From JANQQC01 sp965262255 (GTDB lineage Bacteria; Pseudomonadota; Alphaproteobacteria; Caulobacterales; Hyphomonadaceae): 64,000 bases of DNA. This document shows positions 1 to 9,936 of this stretch, piece after piece (position 1 is the first letter of the stretch; each line of letters begins with the position of its first letter). Location: assembly GCA_965262255.1 (NCBI GenBank), contig OZ253505.1, forward strand, positions 372,001-436,000. The letters are read 5' to 3'. The position numbers were made by a program, and so were the translations under genes. A model generated the notes under the pieces. It made no database searches, was not told the origin of the DNA, and saw only the letters and a list, made by a program, of their open reading frames with translations.

Positions 1-732
1 TATCAGAAGTGCTAAATCTGTACCCTGTGCTCCGTCAAATGTGTGAAGCTCATCAACTACGAGAAACTGAAGCGTTTCTGGAGAGTTTTTTGCCCAGAGT
101 TTTTTATCTTGCGAACGAAGTAACAAGTAATCCAGCATCTTATAGTTTGTAAGCAGAATGTCGGGCGGATTTTCCCGCATCTGTTTTCGGCTTGTTATAA
201 CCTCTTCCGCTAACATTTTTTCATTCGAAGGTTTCGGTTCGGAGTCCGCATAGAGTCCACATCTGACACCTGTAAGTGCATCTATACGCTTTATCACTTT
301 CGCAATGCGTCTCGCTTGATCGGAAGCTAACGCATTCATCGGATAGATTATAATTGCTTTTATACCGGTTTGGCCAATGGATTGCCTACAGGCTTCCAGT
401 ATTGGCCAAAGATAGCATTCTGTCTTACCGGAACCTGTCCCCGTAGCAATGAGCGTTGACTTCGGGGAAGGTAAACATAGTCTGTCAAAAGCCTGTTGCT
501 GGTGCAGGTAGGGTTCAAAATCAAGAGGAATTTCCGGAAATGCGACGTTAAACGTATCCGAATCTTGAAATGGAAGGTCAACAGATATCCACGGGCCTTT
601 GAAAAAGGTATCAGGATTTGACAGAAAGGTTTCTATCATCCCTTGAAAGTTATCACTATTGGTCTGAAAGTTGTATCGAACTAAGTCTTCCAGGCCTTGC
701 TCAACTTGCGTTGCGAGGAGAACAGGATTCAC
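1..732 (-). CDS. drmA: DrmA-like DISARM helicase, N-terminal part (cut by window edge)
   Basis: The reading frame is open from a GTG at 732 to base 1, giving 244 residues of a longer protein. It is a superfamily 2 helicase. The Walker A motif is ATGTGSGKTE (about residues 135-144) and the DEAH-type box is VVDELHTFDGAQGTDLA (about 225-241). The start GTG overlaps the TGA of the methylase gene (GTGTGA), with AAGGAG a few bases upstream, so the two are translationally coupled. In class 1 DISARM the order drmD-drmMI-drmA-drmB-drmC is known, and the first three genes match here. I infer drmB and drmC lie beyond the left edge. The helicase call is certain from the motifs. The DrmA name rests on the gene order. 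In DISARM, DrmA works with DrmB on unmethylated incoming phage DNA. Confidence 0.8.
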   Translation of the reverse strand, partial: MNPVLLATQVEQGLEDLVRYNFQTNSDNFQGMIETFLSNPDTFFKGPWISVDLPFQDSDTFNVAFPEIPLDFEPYLHQQQAFDRLCLPSPKSTLIATGTGSGKTECYLWPILEACRQSIGQTGIKAIIIYPMNALASDQARRIAKVIKRIDALTGVRCGLYADSEPKPSNEKMLAEEVITSRKQMRENPPDILLTNYKMLDYLLLRSQDKKLWAKNSPETLQFLVVDELHTFDGAQGTDLALLI

Positions 733-3700
733 ACTGTATCTCCTTTTAAACTCTCAAAATGCTTCCATGCTCGTTTATAGTCCTCAATACGATCACATTT
801 TGTGAATGGCCCGTAGAATTTTCTCACAGCATCCCTTGAACCTCCCGGTTGAGTGTCATCGACAACTTTACATGTCAATACTTGCTCTTCGTTAGGTAAC
901 TCGCTCATTTTTTTGAGTGTTTTCATCCAAAGATTTTGACTCGGTTTCTTACCCCCATCAATTCTCCAACCAACACCATTCAGTCCATTATTGCTAGTCC
1001 AAACAATTTGCCCTTGGCAATCATACCACGTCGCACTTTCGTGCATTTCTAGAACTGGAAAATATATCCTGTAAATTTCTAACAATTGACTCTGGGAAAG
1101 GCCAAAGGCTTGAGCTACAAGAACATCAATCTCGACTAACGCTAAACGTCGAGCAAAATCTGATCGTAACCCGGATGCCCAGTTCCAGTCGCTATCTCCC
1201 AAGTAATCCCGATCACTTGCTATCGTGCGTGTAGGTAGGGACGTAGACCACCGGACGGGATCACATTTTTGCGCTTGCCGATTCCACAAACTCGAATAGG
1301 CATCTGTTAGACACGCGAGTCTCAATCCCCGATGGATTGCCGTATCGCAAAGAGCCACCCATCGAAAATGCTCTATATCTGAAGAATAAATCCCACTTCG
1401 GTTTTTAATCTTAAACAAGAAGTCTGCAATAACAGATAAGGAAAATGAATGAAAGTTTAACATCGCTCGTTCATCCGAAAACGCGATACTCTTAACAGAA
1501 TTTACATGTGCTACATCGTGAGGTATAATCGCGCTAATCACGCGTCGAATTCCATGTTTCGACACCATGCCACGTATTGCTACTCGATAATAATCTGTAT
1601 GCTTAGTGTTAGGATTGAGTCGACTCGAAGTAATTCGGGAACGATACTCTTTTGAGCTAATATTAGGAACATAGTTACTCCTTTGCAAGTATCTATTCGG
1701 TAGTTGAACTAGATTTAATTCGGAATAGTCCTGATTATTGTTACATTTTCTGTTTGGGGTTTTGTATAAGGGGTTTCCAACGTGAAAAAATGGCCCCTGA
1801 ATAATCATATTCCGCGGTAAACAGAATTTTGTATCTCTAACAAATATACCTTTTTTTCGATCATTAGTTTCATCCCATAAGGTTGATAGAAACCAACTAA
1901 AGTTCTTTGCCTCGTTCAAACACTTGAACTTTGAAACTTTAGATAAAATTTGTTGATTGTCTTGTGAGTATGCTTGAACGAAAGAAGTTTGACCAACTGG
2001 TTTTTCACCTGTCTCTGTTAAAGCATGTGCTATTTTTAAATAGTCATAATTCACTTTTACTAGTCGCTGACTATGTCCTCGTACATCCCAGTTACCGGTC
2101 TGGTTTTTTATATATGGCAAAGAATATGCGTTTGCAGTAGAATAACAATCATCTATTTGAGACGGTAAAAATAAATTCGTAATATGGTCAAAACTGACTT
2201 TTGATTTATAACCACGGTAGACGTTGAGACTAAATAATAACCCATCTGCACATTCCGCAAACATTTTACTTTTAACTTTATTAACAAAATCAAAATTTTT
2301 AACTACCCGAGAATACCAATGGTTTCTAAAGTTTCCCGCGCGAGGGTCACCGAGATGACCATCTTGATGAATTAGCCCAGTATTGCCATGCAAAGATACA
2401 ATTCTAAAAGAAAGGTCAATGAAGCACCTATAATAATTATTTTGCCCACTTCCCAAAAATGGCATAACGTTTTTTGATGCAGTTGCTGATATTATTCCTC
2501 TTGAGGAGGTAAATTCTTTGATAAACTCGTCTACGTTTGTTCCACGTAGTTTGTTGATTGCATCTTTCTCTTGATTTGGCGATAGATCATATTTTGACGG
2601 ATCTAGAGAAGTTAAAACTTGTCTAGGATTCCAAGTTGGTTTTATCCAAGGAGGATTTCCAATTATTATGTCAAATCCTCCCCGATCACGCATAATATCT
2701 GCAAAGTACAGTTCAAAATGTGTAAACCGTTCACGTTTGTTCACTTCAGTCGAAACCTGAATCCACTCTAACGATTCAGTCAGTGTCTCAATATTGGTTT
2801 CATATATCAACTGTTTTTCTGTGGGGGGTAGACTCTGGGGTGTTTTATGGTGCAGAATGAACTCTTCTTGTCCGATCATACTCGCTTGATGTCTTGGAAA
2901 GTACTTCACCTCTGGAACCTCTACCGTTCCTTCACTACCTACGTTTCCAATTAGTGCAGCAGAGATACCGTGTAAGAATTCTCTTCTACACGGTAACAAA
3001 TGAGACTGATCTAACGGCCACAACCACAAAGCACACCAAGCATCCATAACAGTTTTCAATCGCTTATATGGGAGACTATAAGCGCTAGAGTTAGAACCCG
3101 TCAACTGTTCCAAATTTCTTTGTTTAGTCAAATGGTCACTTCGGCGACAGTTGTTCTCATTTGGGTGCGGCCAAACAGTAATTTCTTCGTTCGATTCTTT
3201 ACGTGCATTGGATAACTGGTCGGCTACGATGTCAAACAGTACATCAACTTCTTCTGACAAACGGAGAAGTTGCTCAATCTCTTCCTTATCATAAGCTGTG
3301 AAGACTCCACCTCGTCGCCATAATTTGATTTGTTCTTGGTATTCTCCTGCGATTCCTGCAATAGACTTATCTCTATCAAATTTCGCCATGTCCATATCTG
3401 GCAGCAAAAACTGCCATACGTGATCTTTCGGTCGCGACTTACTCCATCCGATCTCTACAGGCTTCTGATTAAACCATAGGTCTGCCCTCTTTCGAGCTCC
3501 AAGCTGAGAAACAGGATAACTTGCCCGCCTAGCCCCAATGAGAGAGTTCCCAGCAATAAGCTGATCCCCAAACCAGGGTGAAAACTCAGACTTATGTAAT
3601 CCATTCAACCATAATGATACTTCCCCCAACTCAATGGCAATTGGATTAAGGTCAATACCGAAACAGTTACGATCAGCAATATATGACCGAACTCTCTGAC

Positions 3701-5597
3701 GTTCATAGAAATACTCATTCTGAGGTATCTGCTCACCAGTTTCCTCCTGCTTACGTTCGAGATACATCTCGGCAAGCTGATTGGTCGTCTCAACCAAGAA
3801 CGCCGCTGATCCCATCGCAGGCTCAAGAATCTTCAAATCTAATAGTTCATCGGCTCTTAAACCTTTGCACCGCTCCATCAACGTGTGCTTGACCAGCACT
3901 CTTGCAAGCGGCTCAGGTGTATAATAGGAAGCAGACTTCTGACGGTCTCGACCAGCAAGTCTGTATATGAAACTTCCTTTAGGATAAACTTTAGGATTGT
4001 TACCTTCGTAAACAATCTGTTCGGGCTTAAATTCCGCCGCTCGACTTTTCTCAACAAAGTAACTTGGAGCAAGTAAGTCGACCTTGTCATTGGCTGAGTA
4101 ATCGCTTACCTCTCCTTCATCATCATTCTCCTCTTCCTCCCCAGAATCATCAATATCAACCTTCGCCGCCTTCTTATTCTTAAACGGTACCAACTCAAGC
4201 ATATCGTTCTTGGCAACAGTACCTGTAAAAGCAATTAGCGTCTCATAAACTGCACCTAACTGCCCTATTCCTAAATTTACATATGATATCCTCCCTGTTC
4301 CGGACTTGTCCTGATTGAGCGAAAGCTTCCGAATAATCTCCTGAATGGCCTCATTACGAAGCCCAACATTTTCATTTGACAGTATAGGCGTACTATCCGG
4401 GTCAAGCAAGGATACCCGCATCTGGGGCAATTCAAATGCTTTTCCTTGTGAAGGAATTTCAGCACGAGAAACTCCCTGCCCCATCATCCGAAGCAGGATT
4501 TGTAAACTTTCCCAAAGATAAGTTCCTGTCTTGTCTTCTTCAGTTCTAAGCCGAATAGACTCAAGCCGGCGTAATGACTCTAAACTATATCCCTGATTAT
4601 AAGCCGGATCCTTTAGTGGAATAATGTCGTATTTGGGATTGGCTTCCACCAAGAACAAAAACAGCAGCTGATACATAAATCGCAAGCATTCTTGCGATAG
4701 GTCTTTGCTCTCAATCCATGTACCTTGCTTGGGATGACCTTTAGGATACTTGTTCTCACAAACTTGCAAAACTTCATTTCCAAGTATCTCTATTGCATCT
4801 CTTACCGTTCTTTTCAGCGACGAAGTAACCACGTTTGCGTGTCTTTGTGACTCCTCCTCTAATCTCTCAGTAAGCGAAACCCCGGATTTTGGAACAAGTG
4901 CTTTTCTAGAAATAAAACACGCGAAAACATTCAGCGTGAGCTCTTCTTTTCGATCAAATATCTCCTCTAAGTGAAATCGTAAAATTTGTTTGTACGGCCA
5001 CTTGAACCTATCAATTAGTATGAGTTGCTTAGGTGCGGCAACGATAACATATCGTGGACGTTGGTCATGTTTGAAAATGTACTCTGTAATAATCCGTTCA
5101 AGAGGACTCTCAGTAAATTTATCTTTTGTCCGTAAGTTTTCTTTCTGCGCCTCAATCTGCTTGCTATCAAATTGATCCTTTGCATAAGGTAGCGCCAGCA
5201 AATCTGTAATTTCTGCATCTTTACTCGGAAGTGGTGCTTCAATTATCCAAACTTGGCATTTGTTCTCAGTATCATGAACCTGTGAAACTGAAGGTATAAA
5301 CTCATATTCCGAATTTTTATTGGGGGGGGGTATTCCTAGGCTGCCTAACACGGCTTCGCGGCACTCGCGCACAACTTCAATTACATTTGTCCGATTAGAA
5401 GCATCCCGATATCTTTTCAATAACTGCAAGTATTCGTTTGCAACCGATTTTACTCGCTTGTGTGGCGGTTCGCTATCCGACTCTTCTTGACTCCAGCGTT
5501 CTATCGCTTCGTTGACCTCATCCGCTAAAGTTGAGGTCATAAACGCAGGGGGATAATACCCGTTCTCGTTGTCTATACCAGCCAAATCAGTTGCCAT
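729..5597 (-). CDS. drmMI: Class 1 DISARM adenine-N6 DNA methyltransferase (DrmMI-like)
   Basis: A 1622-residue protein with the layout of large Eco57I/type IIG-like adenine methylases. The AdoMet-binding motif I is ILEPAMGSAAFLVE (about residue 620). Motif IV is GFDIIIGNPPW (about residue 975), the NPPW catalytic box of N6-adenine enzymes. An acidic, low-complexity loop (EEEENDDEGE) lies between the N-terminal region and the methylase core. Its start overlaps the end of the SNF2 helicase gene by 11 bases, and its stop overlaps the next gene, so the three form one operon. In class 1 DISARM this enzyme marks host DNA as self. A run of nine C (coding strand) at codons 90-92 is in frame in this sequence; loss or gain of one C would truncate the protein near residue 90. 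Confidence 0.85.
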   Translation of the reverse strand: MATDLAGIDNENGYYPPAFMTSTLADEVNEAIERWSQEESDSEPPHKRVKSVANEYLQLLKRYRDASNRTNVIEVVRECREAVLGSLGIPPPNKNSEYEFIPSVSQVHDTENKCQVWIIEAPLPSKDAEITDLLALPYAKDQFDSKQIEAQKENLRTKDKFTESPLERIITEYIFKHDQRPRYVIVAAPKQLILIDRFKWPYKQILRFHLEEIFDRKEELTLNVFACFISRKALVPKSGVSLTERLEEESQRHANVVTSSLKRTVRDAIEILGNEVLQVCENKYPKGHPKQGTWIESKDLSQECLRFMYQLLFLFLVEANPKYDIIPLKDPAYNQGYSLESLRRLESIRLRTEEDKTGTYLWESLQILLRMMGQGVSRAEIPSQGKAFELPQMRVSLLDPDSTPILSNENVGLRNEAIQEIIRKLSLNQDKSGTGRISYVNLGIGQLGAVYETLIAFTGTVAKNDMLELVPFKNKKAAKVDIDDSGEEEENDDEGEVSDYSANDKVDLLAPSYFVEKSRAAEFKPEQIVYEGNNPKVYPKGSFIYRLAGRDRQKSASYYTPEPLARVLVKHTLMERCKGLRADELLDLKILEPAMGSAAFLVETTNQLAEMYLERKQEETGEQIPQNEYFYERQRVRSYIADRNCFGIDLNPIAIELGEVSLWLNGLHKSEFSPWFGDQLIAGNSLIGARRASYPVSQLGARKRADLWFNQKPVEIGWSKSRPKDHVWQFLLPDMDMAKFDRDKSIAGIAGEYQEQIKLWRRGGVFTAYDKEEIEQLLRLSEEVDVLFDIVADQLSNARKESNEEITVWPHPNENNCRRSDHLTKQRNLEQLTGSNSSAYSLPYKRLKTVMDAWCALWLWPLDQSHLLPCRREFLHGISAALIGNVGSEGTVEVPEVKYFPRHQASMIGQEEFILHHKTPQSLPPTEKQLIYETNIETLTESLEWIQVSTEVNKRERFTHFELYFADIMRDRGGFDIIIGNPPWIKPTWNPRQVLTSLDPSKYDLSPNQEKDAINKLRGTNVDEFIKEFTSSRGIISATASKNVMPFLGSGQNNYYRCFIDLSFRIVSLHGNTGLIHQDGHLGDPRAGNFRNHWYSRVVKNFDFVNKVKSKMFAECADGLLFSLNVYRGYKSKVSFDHITNLFLPSQIDDCYSTANAYSLPYIKNQTGNWDVRGHSQRLVKVNYDYLKIAHALTETGEKPVGQTSFVQAYSQDNQQILSKVSKFKCLNEAKNFSWFLSTLWDETNDRKKGIFVRDTKFCLPRNMIIQGPFFHVGNPLYKTPNRKCNNNQDYSELNLVQLPNRYLQRSNYVPNISSKEYRSRITSSRLNPNTKHTDYYRVAIRGMVSKHGIRRVISAIIPHDVAHVNSVKSIAFSDERAMLNFHSFSLSVIADFLFKIKNRSGIYSSDIEHFRWVALCDTAIHRGLRLACLTDAYSSLWNRQAQKCDPVRWSTSLPTRTIASDRDYLGDSDWNWASGLRSDFARRLALVEIDVLVAQAFGLSQSQLLEIYRIYFPVLEMHESATWYDCQGQIVWTSNNGLNGVGWRIDGGKKPSQNLWMKTLKKMSELPNEEQVLTCKVVDDTQPGGSRDAVRKFYGPFTKCDRIEDYKRAWKHFESLKGDTV
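5322..5330 (-). repeat. Nine-base C homopolymer inside drmMI
   Basis: The plus strand reads nine G at 5322-5330, so the coding strand has nine C encoding three prolines at codons 90-92. Runs of this length inside a gene are typical sites of slipped-strand mispairing. At nine bases the frame is open (ON). A one-base change would break the frame in the first 6% of the gene. Whether it actually varies cannot be seen from one sequence. Confidence 0.9.
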
Positions 5598-8583
5598 GAT
5601 CTGACCTCCCGAAAACTCCCATTATCGTCACATGTGGATGAGGGTCATCAAACAAAACAAGATTCTTCTCAGTCCAGTCCTCCCACTTGCCAAAATTGTT
5701 ATCAATCTGACTTTTATGCTTCTTGATATTTTTTAACCGTCTGGGCATTGCAGAATCTTCTGAATAAGTTGCAATCGCGTCCAAATCTTCCTTCGAATAC
5801 TGCTCATCATACCTTTCCTTAAATCCATCAAGCTTCTCTCGCATCTCATGTGCAGTCTTGTTTAATTCCTCTTGATGATCCTGGCGTCTGTTGATCAATT
5901 CAGTTTGAAACTCTTGCACGGCTATCGACAGAATATCGTTTGAAGGTACAACTTGCTCCCGGCCCGGGTTTGAAGTTTGCCCGGTAAATCCAATTTCCTC
6001 CAAGAATCCGGCGACATCACTATCAACACTAGATTCTAACGAATCTTCATTCCCGTCTTCATAATCTGAAAACCTCACGACACTCCATAGGTCAGTCGAA
6101 ACTTTGCCCGATTGATTCAATATCATTCCGTGAACGAGTACTGCAACCTCGCCAAAGTCTAGCCCCTGAGTAACTGCACAATAAGGAACTTCATTATATG
6201 AGAAATGCGAACGGGCCAAATCTCCCAACCAACTTACTATAGGATGCACATCCCACAAGTATTGAAGTGAAGGCCACGAGCGTTCCTCGTCTTTAGCCTG
6301 TTCGATGGCATGAGTTATGACTGCACGATTATCAGTGAGTTTTATACGATTACTATTCCCCAATACCTCACTCGGCATATAGCGATCATCTACCGTTCCC
6401 TTGGTTCTGTAACCAAACGCATCATTCGTAGTAAGTTCCTCTGGTAAATTGAACTCAATCAATCGAGTACTGCCATCTTTGATCGAAAGGTCTTTAACCT
6501 GGTTTTCTCTGCTGAGTAACATAGCAGACGTAAAGGAGAATGTATCCTCAAATAGTCTAAGACGACGAAAACTTGATTCGCCAACCTCTCCATCAGGCCT
6601 AATTCCACCAAACAAGGCATTAAAATCATCTAAAGTGCTAATGTCAGCACTGTCATCGTTTAAGACAGAACTTTTATTTCCTTCTATTGCCTCAGCAGTT
6701 TCAGCCTCCTCCCCTTCGAAACTTCCCTTCCTCATAAACACCGCCGGGTCTTCGATGCTTTTTCGAACTTGCTTGTCTTTTTCCATTAGCTTCTTTAGAA
6801 CACGAAAGGCTTCAACTGACTTGTAGGAACTATTCCCGAGAAAGTAATAAATTTCTGGGCGATGATTTTGTCCATATCTGTCAATCCGTCCGTTCCTCTG
6901 CTGAAACCTGAGCAGTGACCAGGGCAAGTCGAAGTGAATGAGCCGATGACACTGAAAATGAAGATTCAGACCTTCAGAGGCCATATCTGATGCCAATAAT
7001 ATTCTAATGTCTGATCGCCTCTGACCAAAGTCGTCCAATACTTTTTGAGTCTTCTCATCAGCCTGAACCGTCCTAGAGCCATCAACCTTCGCAATCGCTC
7101 CTTTAGGTAAACCCAAATCTTCTGCAAGTCGTTCACTTAACCAGTCCAGTGTCGCAATCCGCTCAGAGAATATTACTAATCGGTCATCTGCCCTCTTACC
7201 TGTCCAAACCATGTCTCGAAGGACTTCCAGCAGGTTTTGGTATTTGCCGAAATCCGAAACTTCGAGAACTTTGAGCATCTCAGCAAGGTTCTCCAAAACT
7301 TGAATATCACGACGAGTTCCGCCAGATGTCCCCTTATTTATGCGTTCAATTCTTCCATTCACCGAATCCAAACAGGCCTTAGGACTAGATAATAATGCCT
7401 TGATAAGTGTCGTTCGAAAGAGGTCTATCGCTCTTTTCGGCTTGCGGGACTTACGCGCAGACTCTGAATCGAGATCAAGTTGCATCTCGAACGCGAACTT
7501 AAACACCTCATCTTCTTTTGGGGTTAGATCAAAACCTACTTCTTTTAACAATCTTTCCTTGATACGCCGACTAAAATCCGCTTCGACCTCATCAGAGGCT
7601 CGAAACCTACGGATAACAAGGTCTTTAATATCAGGTTTTCTTAGTTTGTCAGGATCAGGAGCTCTCGTCGGATCAAGCATGTTCACCAAACTAGCAAATG
7701 AACTCGCCCGACCGTCGTGCGGTGTTGCTGTGAGCAACAATAAGGAATCTGTCGTATTGGAAAGAAGCTGAGCAAGTTCTGCGCGCTGACTTACGGAACC
7801 ATATGTTGTTTTGCTTCGTTCTGCTACGTTGTGAGCCTCATCAATGATAACCAAGTCCCAATGACAGGTCTCTAAGGCGTTGCTATAAGCCTGATTACCT
7901 TTCAATGTATCTACCGAGATAATTACGCGATCAAACTGTTCAAAAACGTTATAGTTCGCTGGTATCGAGTTCCTCATGCGCCTGATTGCAGAACTATCTA
8001 ATCTCGCCAAGGGGATAGAGAACCGAGTCCAAAACTCTTGCTGAAACTGTGTCAACATAGCCCGCGTGGTGACCACCAAAATTCGATCGGCGCGGTGCCT
8101 CAAAATTAGTTCTGACGTGATCAATCCGGCTTCAAGCGTTTTTCCGAGTCCGACATCATCCGCAATCAGTAATCGTACTCTCGGCTGCTTCAGCGCCATC
8201 TTTACAGGTTCATGCTGAAAGGCGAAATCGTGTATAGCCGCCCTACCAAGAACCATCGGTTCTCTCACTGAGGCCGGAGGCGGAGTATTGCGGAAAGCGG
8301 CTTCTAGATACAATCTGGTGTTATCGAATCGGCTAGATCGATCTTGAACGATGTTTAGATTGGCAGGATCAAGAACCTTACATCCATGGCCAAACTTCTC
8401 CTCCAGCTTGTCGATAAAGATCGACCTTTTGCCTTTTACGATTCCCGACAGACCCTCACAATGAATATGGTTGGAACCGCCATCATGTTCAACCTGCAGG
8501 ACTTTCCAAGTAGAATTTCGTATGCGAACACGCGACCCCGTCGTCGGGATACGGTCTTCCCTACTTTGGATGGTTAACGGCAT
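5587..8583 (-). CDS. drmD: DISARM SNF2-family helicase (DrmD-like)
   Basis: A 998-residue SNF2/HepA-type superfamily 2 ATPase. Walker A is ADDVGLGKTLEAG (about residue 140). The DEAH box is VIIDEAHNVAE (about 245). LLLTATPHDG is motif III. The second RecA lobe contains ILLASDMASEGLNLHFQCH and QRNGRIDRYGQ (motifs V and VI, about 530-575). The length matches DrmD of class 1 DISARM, where this gene stands first in the operon. The ATG at 8583 has GAGGG just upstream. A short inverted repeat (GAGGGAA...TTCCCCTC, 8605-8622) lies in the leader. It overlaps drmMI by 11 bases. The helicase family is certain; the DISARM role is inferred from the helicase-methylase-helicase order. Confidence 0.85.
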   Translation of the reverse strand: MPLTIQSREDRIPTTGSRVRIRNSTWKVLQVEHDGGSNHIHCEGLSGIVKGKRSIFIDKLEEKFGHGCKVLDPANLNIVQDRSSRFDNTRLYLEAAFRNTPPPASVREPMVLGRAAIHDFAFQHEPVKMALKQPRVRLLIADDVGLGKTLEAGLITSELILRHRADRILVVTTRAMLTQFQQEFWTRFSIPLARLDSSAIRRMRNSIPANYNVFEQFDRVIISVDTLKGNQAYSNALETCHWDLVIIDEAHNVAERSKTTYGSVSQRAELAQLLSNTTDSLLLLTATPHDGRASSFASLVNMLDPTRAPDPDKLRKPDIKDLVIRRFRASDEVEADFSRRIKERLLKEVGFDLTPKEDEVFKFAFEMQLDLDSESARKSRKPKRAIDLFRTTLIKALLSSPKACLDSVNGRIERINKGTSGGTRRDIQVLENLAEMLKVLEVSDFGKYQNLLEVLRDMVWTGKRADDRLVIFSERIATLDWLSERLAEDLGLPKGAIAKVDGSRTVQADEKTQKVLDDFGQRRSDIRILLASDMASEGLNLHFQCHRLIHFDLPWSLLRFQQRNGRIDRYGQNHRPEIYYFLGNSSYKSVEAFRVLKKLMEKDKQVRKSIEDPAVFMRKGSFEGEEAETAEAIEGNKSSVLNDDSADISTLDDFNALFGGIRPDGEVGESSFRRLRLFEDTFSFTSAMLLSRENQVKDLSIKDGSTRLIEFNLPEELTTNDAFGYRTKGTVDDRYMPSEVLGNSNRIKLTDNRAVITHAIEQAKDEERSWPSLQYLWDVHPIVSWLGDLARSHFSYNEVPYCAVTQGLDFGEVAVLVHGMILNQSGKVSTDLWSVVRFSDYEDGNEDSLESSVDSDVAGFLEEIGFTGQTSNPGREQVVPSNDILSIAVQEFQTELINRRQDHQEELNKTAHEMREKLDGFKERYDEQYSKEDLDAIATYSEDSAMPRRLKNIKKHKSQIDNNFGKWEDWTEKNLVLFDDPHPHVTIMGVFGRSDHGN

Positions 8584-9318
8584 GTTCCCTCAAGATTGAA
8601 CGAAGAGGGAATCCTTCCCCTCAATGACTAATAGACCAGCGACGCAAGACAACATTCTAGCAGTCGCCAAAATTTTGTAACAGACTTGCTTTAGAGCATT
8701 TTCCAAAATAGCTACCTCGATTCCCGGCGAATCCTTATGATAGTATAGACCTGACGGGAGAATGAAACGGACTACTTGTTTGGAAACTGCTCAAATAACG
8801 TTACACAGCACGAGACCTCTATTTGTCCAGCCACGAGCCGATATTTCCGAGTTGAACGAGAAATCCTCTTCCCGATATTGCCCTAAACACGCATCTATTG
8901 CAAGTAAAATTTCTGATTACTCCCAATCTTTCTTACCTTGAACACGTGAAGATTTCGTATGCATTTATCAAACTCAACCGTTACCAGCCCCGAAAGAATG
9001 TGGTTCATAGTGGACTCCCTAGTTTTACCTGTTGTAGCAATAGAGAGTTGGCTCTTAGCTATATTGACCAAGTTCCTAAAGTTGCGACGCGTATAGAAAA
9101 CTGGTAGATAATGGAGAGAGAATTGGCTCAGCGGGAGAAATCGAACTTGTTCAGCTGTTAAACGTGACTTACCAAAGGTATGTTGACGCTGAACTGAGAA
9201 ATCTTATTACGGATGCTAATGTCGAAGATTGACGAAGTAAGTGGTTACCAGATATGGTTTAGATTGGCAATTCTATAGTTTGCTACCCGTACAAGCGAAT
9301 ACATGATATAATACGAAC
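8584..9318. other. Intergenic region upstream of drmD with decayed coding remnant
   Basis: This 735-base gap separates the leftward DISARM operon from the rightward tnpB fragment. It should hold the drmD promoter, but no convincing -35/-10 pair could be fixed. Two protein-like stretches on the plus strand, an open frame at 8898-9107 and a different frame near 9140-9230 ending in a stop, read like the remains of one broken gene. I do not recognise the family. Confidence 0.4.
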
Positions 9319-9825
9319 ATGTCAACGCCGACACACATAACTGTTATTCGAACGATAGAGCAACCCGCGCTCTGTACGCAGATTGCCCAAAAAGCAATTA
9401 ATGAGCGATTAGCGAAAGATCGCTGGCTATATAACCACTTCCTAGAACAGATCAATAAACACTACGACGACACGAAAGAGACGCTAAGTTTTTACGATTG
9501 CTGTGGCCTTCTAAAGGAGTTACGTAAAACAGACGAAGGACTAGCAAGTTATAATGTGACTTCACAACGTTACGTATTGAAGCGATTATGCAATGCGTTC
9601 GTGAGATTCTATAAGAAAGAAGGTGGGAAACCTAGGTTTAAAGGTTTAAATCGAAAGATTAGATCGTTAGAGACGGACAGTTTCAGGATACTGCCAAACA
9701 GCAAGATAAAGATAAAGGGATTGCCGGGTATCAAGGTTAGAAAAATCCCTGAAGGCAAGATCAAGTTAGTTCGCATACTGAAGACGGCATTACGTGTAAC
9801 AGTCCAGTTTGTAGTAGAACAAGTT
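9319..9825 (+). pseudogene. TnpB (IS605/IS1341-type) N-terminal fragment
   Basis: About 169 residues that match the N-terminal and wedge part of the TnpB protein encoded at 37408-38709. Shared landmarks are SFYD.C..L.E.R, a ...KPRFKG... basic stretch, and the segment GKIKLVRI...RVTVQFVV just before the RuvC I motif. The RuvC nuclease motifs and zinc finger are missing. Homology stops at about 9825, exactly where the 3.06-kb direct repeat begins. The open frame then runs on into repeat sequence (to 9906), making an artificial chimera whose last 27 residues equal the tail of the Rhs protein. No TnpB right end is seen. It cannot be an active nuclease. Confidence 0.8.
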
Positions 9826-9936
9826 AAAGAGATACCTTTTCAAAAAGATTCTAATAACAAGGTTTCCCAAACAGTAACAGAGAGTGTCAAAACTTTTGAA
9901 CGCTAGTTTTTGAGAATTTTTCCTTTGGAGAAGAAA

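Noticed and set aside
6449..6826. 125-codon plus-strand frame inside drmD
   Set aside because: It is the antisense shadow of a strongly supported helicase gene and has no protein signature.
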